Positions 1 to 7,620 of a stretch of DNA of 18,403 nucleotides are shown piece by piece. How positions within the stretch are numbered: position 1 is the stretch's first letter; every line of letters starts with the position of its first letter. The notes below the pieces were generated by a model. It saw only the letters and a list, made by a program, of their open reading frames with translations. It did not search any database and was not told the origin of the DNA. A program made the translations under genes and the position numbers. Origin of the DNA: Zoogloeaceae bacterium (GTDB lineage Bacteria > Pseudomonadota > Gammaproteobacteria > Burkholderiales > Rhodocyclaceae); NCBI GenBank assembly GCA_031273145.1, contig JAISSL010000014.1:1-18403 (forward strand). The letters are read 5' to 3'.

Positions 1-1324
<1,324 letters not shown>

Positions 1325-1810
1325 ATGTATAAGGCTTCTTTTCCCTTTTGGGCGGTCATGGGCTTTGCGTGCGCCGCTCTGCCTGCCTGGGGGCAGGTTT
1401 ACCGTTGCGTGGACGCCAACGAACATGTGACCTACACGAATCTTGCAAGCGAAGGCAAGAATTGCAAACGCATGGCATCCGAGCCGGCCGTTCCGGCTTC
1501 CGGTTCGGCGCGGGTCAGCGGGCAACGCCCCGGCGCGGCGGCTACGCCCGCCAGTTTTCCCAGAGTAAGTTCGGATGCGCAAAGGGCGCGGGACGCAAGC
1601 CGTCGCACCATTCTTGCCCAGGAACTCCTCAATGAGGAACGCAGTCTGGAAGAAGCCAGACAGGCGCTTGCCGAGCAGGAACAAATCCGCGAAGGCGGCG
1701 AGAAGAATTACCAGAGAGTGCTGGATCGCCTGCAACCTTACAAGGATGAAGTCGCGCGGCGGGAACGCAACATTGATGCCATAGGCCGGGAACTTTCCGC
1801 GTTACGCTGA
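1325..1810 (+). CDS. Exported DUF4124-domain protein with C-terminal coiled coil
   Basis: 161 residues. Residues 1-23 form a signal peptide (KASFPFWAVMGFACAALPAWG), so the product is probably periplasmic. A DUF4124-type motif follows at about 24-50: VYRCVDANEHVTYTN, then a second Cys in KNCKRM. This short domain is common in proteobacterial periplasmic proteins and has no established biochemical role. The linker (50-85) is Ala/Pro/Ser-rich. Residues ~85-160 are charged and heptad-like (NEERSLEEARQALAEQEQ), suggesting a coiled coil. Start chosen at ATG 1325 because GGAG at 1313-1316 sits 8 bases upstream. It is probably monocistronic, since a strong terminator follows at 1824-1871. Function unknown. 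Confidence 0.85.
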   Translation: MYKASFPFWAVMGFACAALPAWGQVYRCVDANEHVTYTNLASEGKNCKRMASEPAVPASGSARVSGQRPGAAATPASFPRVSSDAQRARDASRRTILAQELLNEERSLEEARQALAEQEQIREGGEKNYQRVLDRLQPYKDEVARRERNIDAIGRELSALR

Positions 1811-1823
1811 GTTTTGCGGGCTG

Positions 1824-1871
1824 GCATGGCAAGTCTGGCTCCTTTGTGGCGTCCTTGCCATGCTTTATTTT
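1824..1871 (+). terminator. Intrinsic terminator after the DUF4124 gene
   Basis: Perfect 10-bp inverted repeat GCATGGCAAG (1824-1833) and CTTGCCATGC (1854-1863) with a 20-base loop, followed at once by TTTATTTT (1864-1871). It starts 14 bases after the DUF4124 stop and ends about 20 bases before the likely birA start. That leaves no room for a birA promoter downstream of it, so partial read-through or attenuation is possible. Confidence 0.8.
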
Positions 1872-1891
1872 CCCGGTTTCAGGTTTTCAGG

Positions 1892-2716
1892 ATGCTGATG
1901 GATTCTGCCCCCCTGTGCGCGACGCTTGTCAATGCGGATGCACCTTTTCGGATTGAACGGGTAGCGTCCTGCGATTCTACCAATGCGCGCTTGCTCTCGC
2001 GCGCGGCGGCAGGCGAGCCTTCCGCCCTGGTGTTGGTTGCCGAGCGGCAGACGGCGGGACGGGGCAGACGCGGAAGGGTCTGGGAATCCACGCCGGAAGG
2101 GAGTCTCACCTTTTCTATCCTCTGGCGGCTTGCCCCGGAAAAGCTAGGCGGCTTGAGTCTGGCGCTGGGTCTTGCGCTCCTTTACGCGCTGGAAAAGCTG
2201 GGGGCGCAGCATCTAACCCTCAAATGGCCGAATGATCTGCTTTATGCGCCGCCCGACGCGGCATCTGACAAACTCCCCGGCAAACTCGCCGGGATTCTGG
2301 TGGAGCTTGCGCCCGGAGGCGGAAAAACGGACATGGCGGTCGTAATAGGCATCGGTCTCAATCTTTTTTTACCGCATGGACTGTCCAACAGAGCCGCAGG
2401 CTTGGTAGACTGCCTGCCCGTTTTGCCTTCTCGTTCCCAACTGTTGACGGAGATTCTCGTCGAAGCGCATCGTATGCTTGTAACTCTGGAAAAACATGGC
2501 TTTGCCGCCTTGCGCGCGGCATGGCAGGAACGCCATTTCTATCAGAACCGCGCCGTGCTGCTTCAGGATGCAGGACAAGCGGAAGTGGAAGGCATTTGCC
2601 GGGGCGTGGATGATACAGGTACGCTCCTGCTGGAAATGGCAGGCCAACCCGGAACCTCCCGCTTTTTTGCGGGAGAACTTAGTTTGCGCCCGAAACTGGA
2701 GGATGTCGCATCGTGA
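1892..2716 (+). CDS. birA: Biotin--[acetyl-CoA-carboxylase] ligase, monofunctional (class I)
   Basis: Activates biotin with ATP and transfers it to the carrier-protein lysine (AccB) of acetyl-CoA carboxylase. From ATG 1892 the protein has 274 residues. The biotinoyl-AMP binding loop is QTAGRGRRGR (53-62), followed by KWPND (111-115) and GKLAGILVE (~130-138) with the family's catalytic lysine. The C-terminal ~45 residues form the usual small domain. There is no N-terminal helix-turn-helix, so it should not act as the bio-operon repressor that E. coli BirA is. An upstream in-frame TTG at 1814 would extend it through the terminator hairpin, so 1892 (or 1898) is preferred, although its ribosome binding site is weak. 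The stop overlaps the coaX GTG by 4 bases. Confidence 0.93.
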   Translation: MLMDSAPLCATLVNADAPFRIERVASCDSTNARLLSRAAAGEPSALVLVAERQTAGRGRRGRVWESTPEGSLTFSILWRLAPEKLGGLSLALGLALLYALEKLGAQHLTLKWPNDLLYAPPDAASDKLPGKLAGILVELAPGGGKTDMAVVIGIGLNLFLPHGLSNRAAGLVDCLPVLPSRSQLLTEILVEAHRMLVTLEKHGFAALRAAWQERHFYQNRAVLLQDAGQAEVEGICRGVDDTGTLLLEMAGQPGTSRFFAGELSLRPKLEDVAS

Positions 2717-3495
2717 TACTTTGTCTGGACGCAGGAAACAGTTGCCTGAAATGGGGGATTACCGATGCCTCCGGCTGGCAGGCGCGCGGGCAACTGGTGT
2801 GGGCGCAGCTTTCCAGTCTGCGGCGGGCGCTTGCGCTCTGGCATCCTACCCGGGGTTATCTGGCGAGCGTGGTGGGGGCGACCCGCGAAGGCGCGTTGAC
2901 CCGCATGGTGGGCAACATTCCGCTGACCCGCCTGACCAGCGGTTCTGCCGCGTTGGAGGTCACAAACGGATATGGCGAACCTGAAACTCTGGGCATTGAT
3001 CGCTGGTGTGCCCTGATTGGCGCAAGGCATCTGGAAAAGCGTCCCTGCCTGGTCGTCATGCTGGGGACGGCGACGACTGTGGACGCACTGGATGGCGAGG
3101 GCAATTTTCTGGGCGGCATGATTCTGCCCGGCTTCGCCATGATGCGCGATGCCCTGGCAAAGGGAACGGCGAATCTTCCGATGGTGGAAGCCACGCAGGA
3201 AACGCTGCCGGATGAGATGCCCAGGTTCCCGACGGATACCGAAAGCGCGATTATCAATGGCTGTCTGGAAGCGAAGGCGGGCGTTATCGAACGCGCTTTC
3301 AAGCGGTTGCCGGATGCAGCCTGCTGTTTTGTTTCCGGCGGGTCGGCGTCTCACCTCGTTCCCCGGTTGACTCATCTGCCGGTCGAGGCGGTGCCGCAAC
3401 TGGCGCTGGAAGGCGTGCGCCTGCTGGCGCTTGCCGATCAGGCAAAACAGGATGCAGAGCCGGAACCGGAACCGGAACCTTCGGACGAGCCATGA
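2713..3495 (+). CDS. coaX: Type III pantothenate kinase
   Basis: Phosphorylates pantothenate, the first step of coenzyme A synthesis in the cytoplasm. Type III kinases belong to the ASKHA fold and are not inhibited by CoA. 260 residues with the expected motifs: phosphate-1 loop LDAGNSCLKWG (5-15, D6), GIDRW (94-98, D96), and GTATTVDAL (118-126) followed by FLGGMILPG. Start is GTG 2713, overlapping the birA TGA (GTGA), which implies translational coupling. birA-coaX adjacency is common in betaproteobacteria. The C-terminus ends in an unusual acidic EPEPEPEPSDEP tail encoded by a short tandem repeat. The stop overlaps the next ATG by 4 bases. Confidence 0.95.
   Translation: MILCLDAGNSCLKWGITDASGWQARGQLVWAQLSSLRRALALWHPTRGYLASVVGATREGALTRMVGNIPLTRLTSGSAALEVTNGYGEPETLGIDRWCALIGARHLEKRPCLVVMLGTATTVDALDGEGNFLGGMILPGFAMMRDALAKGTANLPMVEATQETLPDEMPRFPTDTESAIINGCLEAKAGVIERAFKRLPDAACCFVSGGSASHLVPRLTHLPVEAVPQLALEGVRLLALADQAKQDAEPEPEPEPSDEP
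3460..3477 (+). repeat. Tandem hexamer (CCGGAA)x3 in the coaX 3' end
   Basis: Three perfect copies of CCGGAA (3460-3465, 3466-3471, 3472-3477) encode the alternating Glu-Pro tail of CoaX. A unit change would stay in frame and only alter tail length. Confidence 0.85.
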
Positions 3496-3995
3496 ACGCT
3501 TATGCCCCGGAAAGCCTCTCTGACGCCCCTGAAACGGGCGGAATCGAACAGGTTGCACGGGTCGTGGCCTTGGCGGAGGACGGACGGGCGTGGATAGAGC
3601 CGGTTGGCGCATCCTGCGGGCGTTGCCATGAAGCGGGGGGATGCGGCAAAACGCATGTAACCCGGATGTTTGGTTCTCCTCGTCGTTTTCTGGTGCAGAA
3701 CCCGGCGGGCGCGAAGGTGGACGATGAAGTCCTCATGCTGCTTCCGGCGGGCAGTCTGTACAGACAGGGGACTTTGGCCTATCTTTGTCCCTTGGCAGGT
3801 TTGCTCGTGGGCGCGTTGGCAGGAAAATTCCTGGCAGGCGAAGCGGGCGCATTGGCGGGCGGGTTGTTTGCCTTTGTCGCCGTGTTCTGGCTCGTGCCGA
3901 AAATCTGGGGGCGCATGTTGGCAAATCCGGCCTTTGCCCCCAAAATTGCAAAAACTATCGCGCATTCTTCTTCTGGAGGTAGCTCATGCGATTAG
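3492..3995 (+). CDS. rseC: RseC/MucC-family inner membrane protein
   Basis: 167 residues. The N-terminal cytoplasmic part carries the family's cysteine cluster CGRCHEAGGCGK (C42, C45, C51), probably a redox or iron-sulfur site. Two hydrophobic segments follow at about 97-117 and 121-142 (TLAYLCPLAGLLVGALAG and GALAGGLFAFVAVFWLVP). The family is known as a positive modulator of sigma-E activity (RseC/MucC) and, in the rsx/rnf context, takes part in reducing SoxR. Here it sits directly before a DegP/MucD protease, as in rpoE-rseA-rseB-rseC-mucD clusters, but rpoE, rseA and rseB are absent nearby. ATG 3492 overlaps the coaX stop (ATGA), and the 3' end overlaps degP by 10 bases. Confidence 0.88.
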   Translation: MNAYAPESLSDAPETGGIEQVARVVALAEDGRAWIEPVGASCGRCHEAGGCGKTHVTRMFGSPRRFLVQNPAGAKVDDEVLMLLPAGSLYRQGTLAYLCPLAGLLVGALAGKFLAGEAGALAGGLFAFVAVFWLVPKIWGRMLANPAFAPKIAKTIAHSSSGGSSCD

Positions 3996-5443
3996 CGATG
4001 AAATCCCCGCATTCCCTTGTTGTCGGTTTTCTGTTTTTGTTTGCGGTAGCGGGCGCAACGCTGGCAGAGGCGCAGACTTCGCCGCGCGCGCTGCCGGATT
4101 TTGCGGATATTGCCGAACAGCAGGGGCAGGTCGTGGTCAATATCAGCACGACTCAGATTGTGCGCCGCTCCGGCACGCCCGGTTTTTCGCTGGATGAAAA
4201 CGACCCGATGAATGAGCTGTTGCGCCGCTTTTTTCCACGCGGCCTGCCCAATACGCAGGGGCAGGGCGGCGAATCGGAACGGCATTCTTTGGGTTCCGGC
4301 TTCATCATCAGTGCCGATGGCTATATCCTGACCAACGCGCACGTAGTGGATGGCGCGGATGAAATTTCGGTGCGCCTGAACGACCGGCGGGAATTTCGCG
4401 CCACTCTGGTAGGTTCGGATCGGCGTACCGATGTTGCGCTCTTGAAGATTGAGGCCGCCGCCCTGCCGGTTGCGAAGCTGGGGAATCCGAACAGCTTGCG
4501 GGTGGGCGAATGGGTGGTGGCGATCGGTTCGCCTTTCGGCTTTGAGAATTCGGTCACGGCGGGGATTGTCTCTGCCAAGGGACGCGCCTTGCCGCAGGAA
4601 AATTACGTGCCATTTATCCAGACCGACGTGCCGGTCAATCCCGGCAATTCCGGGGGGCCGCTTTTCAACATGAATGGCGAGGTGGTCGGCATCAATTCCC
4701 AGATTTACAGTCGTAGCGGCGGTTATATGGGGCTTTCCTTTGCCATTCCGATTGACGTGGCGATGGAAGTGCAGACGCAATTGCGCGCGACCGGGCGGGT
4801 CAGCCGGGGGCGGATAGGCGTGATGATTCAGGAAGTCACCCGCGAACTGGCGGAATCTTTCGGGATGGAAAAGCCGATGGGCGCCATCATCAACTCGGTG
4901 GAAAAGGGCGGTCCGGCGGCGGAAGCCGGGATTGAGGCGGGGGATGTGATTCTGCGCTTCGATAACAAGGTCATTGCCGGTTCCGAGGAATTGCCGCGCC
5001 TGGTGGCGGGCAGCAAGCCGGGCAGCAAGGTTAAGGTGCAGATTTGGCGCAAGGGCATCACCCGCGAGATGACCCTGACGATTGGCGAAATGCAGGACGA
5101 AAGGGGCACCGCGCCGCGCCGCGCTAAACCTTCGCCCAGGGCTGATCGGGAGACGACCCGGCTGGGGCTGGTGGTGAGCGAACTTTCGGCAGAACAGCGA
5201 AAGCAGTTGGGCATTGAAAACGGGCTGATTATTGAGGAAATTCGCAGCAACGTGGCGCGCGCCGATCTGCGCGTGGGCGACATCATTCTGGCCTTGGTGC
5301 AGAAGGGCGTGAGCCATGAGGCGAAGAGCGTCGAGCAGATCAACAAGCTCCTGGCGCCGCTTGGCAAGAATGCCAACGTGACCTTGCTCATTCGCCGGGG
5401 TGAGCAGCAGATATTCGTCACGATCAAGGGCATCGGTGACTGA
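3986..5443 (+). CDS. mucD: Periplasmic serine endoprotease DegP/MucD (HtrA family)
   Basis: Degrades or refolds misfolded envelope proteins and counterbalances sigma-E signalling. 485 residues. Signal peptide ~1-30 (LVVGFLFLFAVAGATLAEAQ). The trypsin-like domain has an intact triad: H119 in ILTNAHVV, D149 in RRTDVALL, S222 in NPGNSGGP. PDZ1 spans ~275-370 (GRIGVMIQ, GPAAEAGIEAGDVIL) and PDZ2 ~390-480 (LGLVVSEL, ARADLRVGDIIL). The length fits the two-PDZ DegP/DegQ/MucD group. Start at ATG 3986 is fixed by a strong GGAGGT (3975-3980) 5 bases upstream and inside the end of rseC. The exact paralogue name (degP, degQ or mucD) is inferred from the rseC neighbour. Confidence 0.95.
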   Translation: MRLAMKSPHSLVVGFLFLFAVAGATLAEAQTSPRALPDFADIAEQQGQVVVNISTTQIVRRSGTPGFSLDENDPMNELLRRFFPRGLPNTQGQGGESERHSLGSGFIISADGYILTNAHVVDGADEISVRLNDRREFRATLVGSDRRTDVALLKIEAAALPVAKLGNPNSLRVGEWVVAIGSPFGFENSVTAGIVSAKGRALPQENYVPFIQTDVPVNPGNSGGPLFNMNGEVVGINSQIYSRSGGYMGLSFAIPIDVAMEVQTQLRATGRVSRGRIGVMIQEVTRELAESFGMEKPMGAIINSVEKGGPAAEAGIEAGDVILRFDNKVIAGSEELPRLVAGSKPGSKVKVQIWRKGITREMTLTIGEMQDERGTAPRRAKPSPRADRETTRLGLVVSELSAEQRKQLGIENGLIIEEIRSNVARADLRVGDIILALVQKGVSHEAKSVEQINKLLAPLGKNANVTLLIRRGEQQIFVTIKGIGD

Positions 5444-5681
5444 GCTGGTTTTGATCGGACGCGCCTGGTGCCATCTCTGTGAGGATATGGAGATGGCGCT
5501 GCGCCCGCTGCTGGCTGAATATGGCGCAAGTCTGAAGGTGCTGGACGCAGACCGCGACCCGGCGCTGGAACGCTACGATGAGTTGGTGCCGGTCTTGCTG
5601 CTGAACGGCGAAGAAATCTGCCACTATTTTTTGGATGAGGCCAAACTCAGGGCCGCGCTGAAAGGCAGAGCGTATGGATGA
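5436..5681 (+). CDS. Glutaredoxin-like thiol-redox protein (DUF836 type)
   Basis: 81 residues, one short thioredoxin-fold domain. A CxxC pair lies near the N-terminus (RAWCHLC, C12 and C15) after a beta strand TELVLIG. The middle reads LDADRDPALERYDELVPVLLLNGEEIC, containing the cis-Pro (VPVLLL) expected of this fold. Such small glutaredoxin-family proteins often follow mucD in betaproteobacteria; substrates are unknown. GTG 5436 is chosen because AAGGG (5426-5430) lies 5 bases upstream and an upstream ATG at 5400 would lie deep in mucD. It overlaps the mucD stop by 8 bases, so it is the operon's last gene. In related genomes lepA often comes next; here non-coding repeat DNA follows. Confidence 0.85.
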   Translation: MTELVLIGRAWCHLCEDMEMALRPLLAEYGASLKVLDADRDPALERYDELVPVLLLNGEEICHYFLDEAKLRAALKGRAYG

Positions 5682-5723
5682 CGCAAATTGCCCACGCAGG
5701 GCAATGTCAATATTTTGTTGCGT
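5681..5723 (+). terminator. Hairpin after the glutaredoxin gene, probable terminator
   Basis: ATTGCCC (5687-5693), loop ACGCA, GGGCAAT (5699-5705) is a perfect 7-bp stem. An outer pair ACGCAA (5681-5686) and TTGCGT (5718-5723) could extend the structure. The T-rich part (ATATTTTGTTG) starts five or more bases after the stem, so this is an imperfect intrinsic terminator at the operon end. Confidence 0.5.
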
Positions 5724-5749
5724 CCAGAAAAGAAGAGATTTGCATCACC

Positions 5750-5788
5750 CCGTCATTCCCGCGAAGGCGCACTGCTGTCCGGGATAAA
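5750..5788 (+). repeat. Left terminal inverted repeat
   Basis: 39 bases beginning CCGTCATTCCCGCGAAGGCG and ending GGGATAAA. The reverse complement recurs at 5967-6005 with a two-base difference. Confidence 0.85.
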
Positions 5789-5810
5789 AAAGCTGAGTTG
5801 TCACGGAATG

Positions 5811-5876
5811 GTTGCGGATCCGGGGCAAAGGGTGTAGCCCCTTGAGTACCGACTCAACTTGCCGAGGTTCCGCAAC
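5811..5876 (+). promoter_or_regulatory. Nested hairpins in the leader of the transposase fragment
   Basis: GTTGCGGA (5811-5818) pairs with TCCGCAAC (5869-5876), whose last base abuts the ATG at 5877. Inside, GGGG (5822-5825) can pair with CCCC (5838-5841), and TTGAGT (5842-5847) with ACTCAA (5852-5857). Together these form a multi-branched fold that could hide the start region when the element is transcribed from outside, as known for fold-back inhibition in IS10/IS50. The functional reading is inference. Confidence 0.5.
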
Positions 5877-6002
5877 ATGTTCACGATAAGCCGATTCCAC
5901 GAAATTCTGAAGTATTTTCCGCGCAGCAGCTTTGAAAAGCTGGTCAAAAAGCATGGCAGCGACAAGTTTATCCCGGACAGCAGTGCGCCTATGCGGGAAT
6001 GA
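5877..6002 (+). pseudogene. Truncated IS4-family transposase, N-terminal fragment
   Basis: The ATG at 5877 opens a 41-codon frame: FTISRFHEILKYFPRSSFEK, then LVKKHGSDK, which resembles the N-terminal DUF4372 region of IS4-type transposases (a short helical segment, then KHGSDK). After about 31 codons the frame passes directly into the right inverted repeat and ends at TGA 6000-6002. The DDE catalytic domain is wholly absent, so no transposase activity is possible. It may only be a passive remnant. Confidence 0.65.
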
Positions 6003-6005
6003 CGG
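5967..6005 (-). repeat. Right terminal inverted repeat
   Basis: 39 bases beginning TTTATCCCGGACAGCAGTGC and ending GAATGACGG, the inverse of 5750-5788. It joins the transposase fragment in frame, supplying its last ten codons and stop. Confidence 0.85.
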
Positions 6006-6042
6006 AGTAGGAGACGCAAAAACGCTGGACAAGACCTGTGGC

Positions 6043-6061
6043 GGGACGCAGGTTGCGTCCC
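6043..6061. repeat. Dispersed-type hairpin repeat
   Basis: GGGACGCA (6043-6050), loop GGT, TGCGTCCC (6054-6061): a perfect 8-bp stem. Its GC-rich, ORF-free context just downstream of the IS remnant is typical of intergenic repeat families, but only one copy lies in this window. Confidence 0.55.
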
Positions 6062-6122
6062 TACAAGGTGTTTCAGATGGCAAGGGGTTCCTGCAAATGA
6101 CAAGGATTTAGGTTGTCCGTAG

Positions 6123-6156
6123 GGGCGGCGGATGCCGTCTGCAAGACCTGCCGCCC
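6123..6156. repeat. Inverted repeat containing a GTCTGCAAGAC core
   Basis: GGGCGGC (6123-6129) pairs with GCCGCCC (6150-6156). The loop carries TGCCGTCTGCAAGAC (6133-6147), which recurs exactly at 6177-6191 and in variant form near 15170 and 15210. The nested symmetry suggests an interspersed repeat unit. Confidence 0.6.
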
Positions 6157-6176
6157 GTATCCTGTCCTAAAAACGT

Positions 6177-6191
6177 TGCCGTCTGCAAGAC
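6177..6191 (+). repeat. Second direct copy of the TGCCGTCTGCAAGAC repeat
   Basis: Identical over 15 bases to 6133-6147, start-to-start distance 44 bases. The core GTCT-GCA-AGAC is itself a short inverted repeat. Confidence 0.75.
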
Positions 6192-6192
6192 G

Positions 6193-6221
6193 TGCAATTT
6201 CCCTGATTTTAAAGATACAAT
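6193..6221 (+). promoter_or_regulatory. Candidate promoter of the nqr operon
   Basis: TACAAT (6216-6221) is a five-of-six -10 match in an AT-rich stretch. At 17-base spacing the -35 position reads TGCAAT (6193-6198), which is weak. It lies about 50 bases before the nqrA ATG, and no gene is within 590 bases upstream, so the operon promoter should be in this region. Confidence 0.3.
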
Positions 6222-6273
6222 CTCGCCAATTTATTTTGTACCTCCTGTACTCAGAAAAGGCTTGGCTTTGAGC

Positions 6274-7617
6274 ATGATCAAAATCACACGCGGACTGGAT
6301 TTGCCAATTGCCGGCGCGCCCGAACAGCGGCTCGAACCCGGAAAACCCGCAAAGAGCGTGGCGCTCATCGGCTTCGATTATCACGGCATGAAACCTTCCA
6401 TGCTGGTCAAGGAAGGAGATCGGGTCAAGCTGGGGCAGGCGCTCTTTACCGACAAAAAAAATCCCGGCGTTCTCTTCACTTCTCCCGGCGCGGGCGTGAT
6501 AAGCGCCATCAACCGGGGGGCGCGGCGGGTCTTTCAATCCATCGTCATTGCGCTGGAAGGCGATGCCGAAGAAACTTTTACCCACCATGAAGATGACGAG
6601 TTGGCGGCTCTGCCGGATGACAAGGTACGGGAAAATCTGCTCCGCTCCGGCTTGTGGACGGCCTTTCGTACCCGGCCTTTCAGCAAGACGCCAGCGGCAG
6701 ACGCCACGCCCGCTTCCATCTTCGTGACCGCCGTGGATACGCATCCGCTGGCGGCCAACCCGGAAATCGTCATTGCCGCCCACAAGGATGATTTTGCGCG
6801 GGGAATAAAAGCACTTGCCCGACTTGCCAAGGTATTTGTCTGCGCGGGCGAGAAGGCAGCCATTCCGGGCGAAGGCTTGGAAAATGCGCGTCTTGAGCGG
6901 TTTTCCGGGCCGCATCCGGCGGGACTTCCGGGGACGCACATTCATTTTCTCGATCCGGTCGACGCAAAAAAGACGGTCTGGCAGATCGGTTATCAGGACG
7001 TGATTGCCATCGGCAAACTTTTTTTCACCGGGCGCTTGTGGGTAGAGCGGGTCGTTTCATTGGCAGGGCCGGTGGTGACCAAACCGCGCCTGTTGCAGAC
7101 AAGGCTGGGCGCGAACCTTGCCGATTTGACCGAGGGCGCGTTTCAGGCGGACGCGGGCGAAATTCGGATCATTTCCGGGTCGGTCTTTGGTGGGCGCGCG
7201 GCAGCCGGGGCGCTTGGCTTCCTGGGGCGTTTCCATCAGCAAATCTCTTGCCTTCAAGAAGGGCGCGCCCGTCCCATGCTACCGTTCCTGCAACTGGGGG
7301 TAAACAGCCATTCCGTACTCAACATCTACCTCTCCAAACTGTTGGGCAAACGCGCATTCAGGTTTACCACCACAACCAACGGCAGCCCAAGGGCAATGGT
7401 TCCGGTCGGCAATTACGAGGCCGTCATGCCGCTCGATATTCTGCCGACCCATCTGTTGCGTTACTTGATTATCGGGGATACGACGATGGCGCAGAAACTG
7501 GGCGCTCTGGAACTCGACGAAGAAGACCTCGCGCTCTGTTCTTACGTTTGCGCGGGCAAATATGAGTATGGCCCCATCCTGCGGGACAACCTCACCCGCA
7601 TCGAAAAAGAAGGTTGA
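6274..7617 (+). CDS. nqrA: Na+-translocating NADH:quinone reductase subunit A
   Basis: Peripheral cytoplasmic subunit of the six-subunit NQR complex, which oxidises NADH, reduces ubiquinone and exports Na+; NqrA is linked to the quinone site. From ATG 6274 it has 447 residues, the usual length. The N-terminus [16 protein letters not shown] is the family signature, followed by [20 protein letters not shown] and [14 protein letters not shown], a biotinyl/RnfC-like hammerhead fold. An in-frame TTG at 6262 adds only four residues and is less likely. It is the first gene of the operon and is followed three bases later by nqrB. Confidence 0.97.
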   Translation: MIKITRGLDLPIAGAPEQRLEPGKPAKSVALIGFDYHGMKPSMLVKEGDRVKLGQALFTDKKNPGVLFTSPGAGVISAINRGARRVFQSIVIALEGDAEETFTHHEDDELAALPDDKVRENLLRSGLWTAFRTRPFSKTPAADATPASIFVTAVDTHPLAANPEIVIAAHKDDFARGIKALARLAKVFVCAGEKAAIPGEGLENARLERFSGPHPAGLPGTHIHFLDPVDAKKTVWQIGYQDVIAIGKLFFTGRLWVERVVSLAGPVVTKPRLLQTRLGANLADLTEGAFQADAGEIRIISGSVFGGRAAAGALGFLGRFHQQISCLQEGRARPMLPFLQLGVNSHSVLNIYLSKLLGKRAFRFTTTTNGSPRAMVPVGNYEAVMPLDILPTHLLRYLIIGDTTMAQKLGALELDEEDLALCSYVCAGKYEYGPILRDNLTRIEKEG

Positions 7618-7620
7618 AGC

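Larger units (their letters stand above)
5750..6005 (+). mobile_element. MITE-like, internally deleted IS4-family element (256 bp)
   Basis: Bounded by 39-base inverted repeats, 5750-5788 and 5967-6005, matching at 37 of 39 positions (the mismatches are a GA/AT dinucleotide at positions 14-15). Between them lie a hairpin-rich leader and the first codons of a transposase. The outer arm CCGTCATTCCCGC resembles a widespread proteobacterial dispersed repeat, so the true IS terminus may be only the inner part beginning near CACTGCTGTCCGGGATAAA. No clear target-site duplication is visible at either boundary. The element cannot move by itself; a full-length relative elsewhere in the genome could mobilise it. 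The IS4 assignment rests on the N-terminal transposase fragment only. Confidence 0.7.

Noticed and set aside
2563..3612. 349-codon minus-strand open frame
   Set aside because: Antisense to coaX, whose kinase motifs are intact. No motif of its own.
3992..5317. 441-codon minus-strand open frame
   Set aside because: Mirror of mucD, whose catalytic triad and PDZ domains are clear on the plus strand.
5745..6103. Two ~100-codon minus-strand frames across the IS remnant
   Set aside because: They read through both inverted repeats and hairpins, have no ribosome binding site, and resemble no known protein.
5750..6191. Possible CRISPR array from clustered repeats
   Set aside because: The repeats differ from each other, are not evenly spaced, and are inverted ends or hairpins; no cas gene is near.
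6073..6945. 290-codon minus-strand frame reaching into the nqr upstream region
   Set aside because: Mostly antisense to nqrA, and the remaining part covers dispersed repeats. No domain visible.
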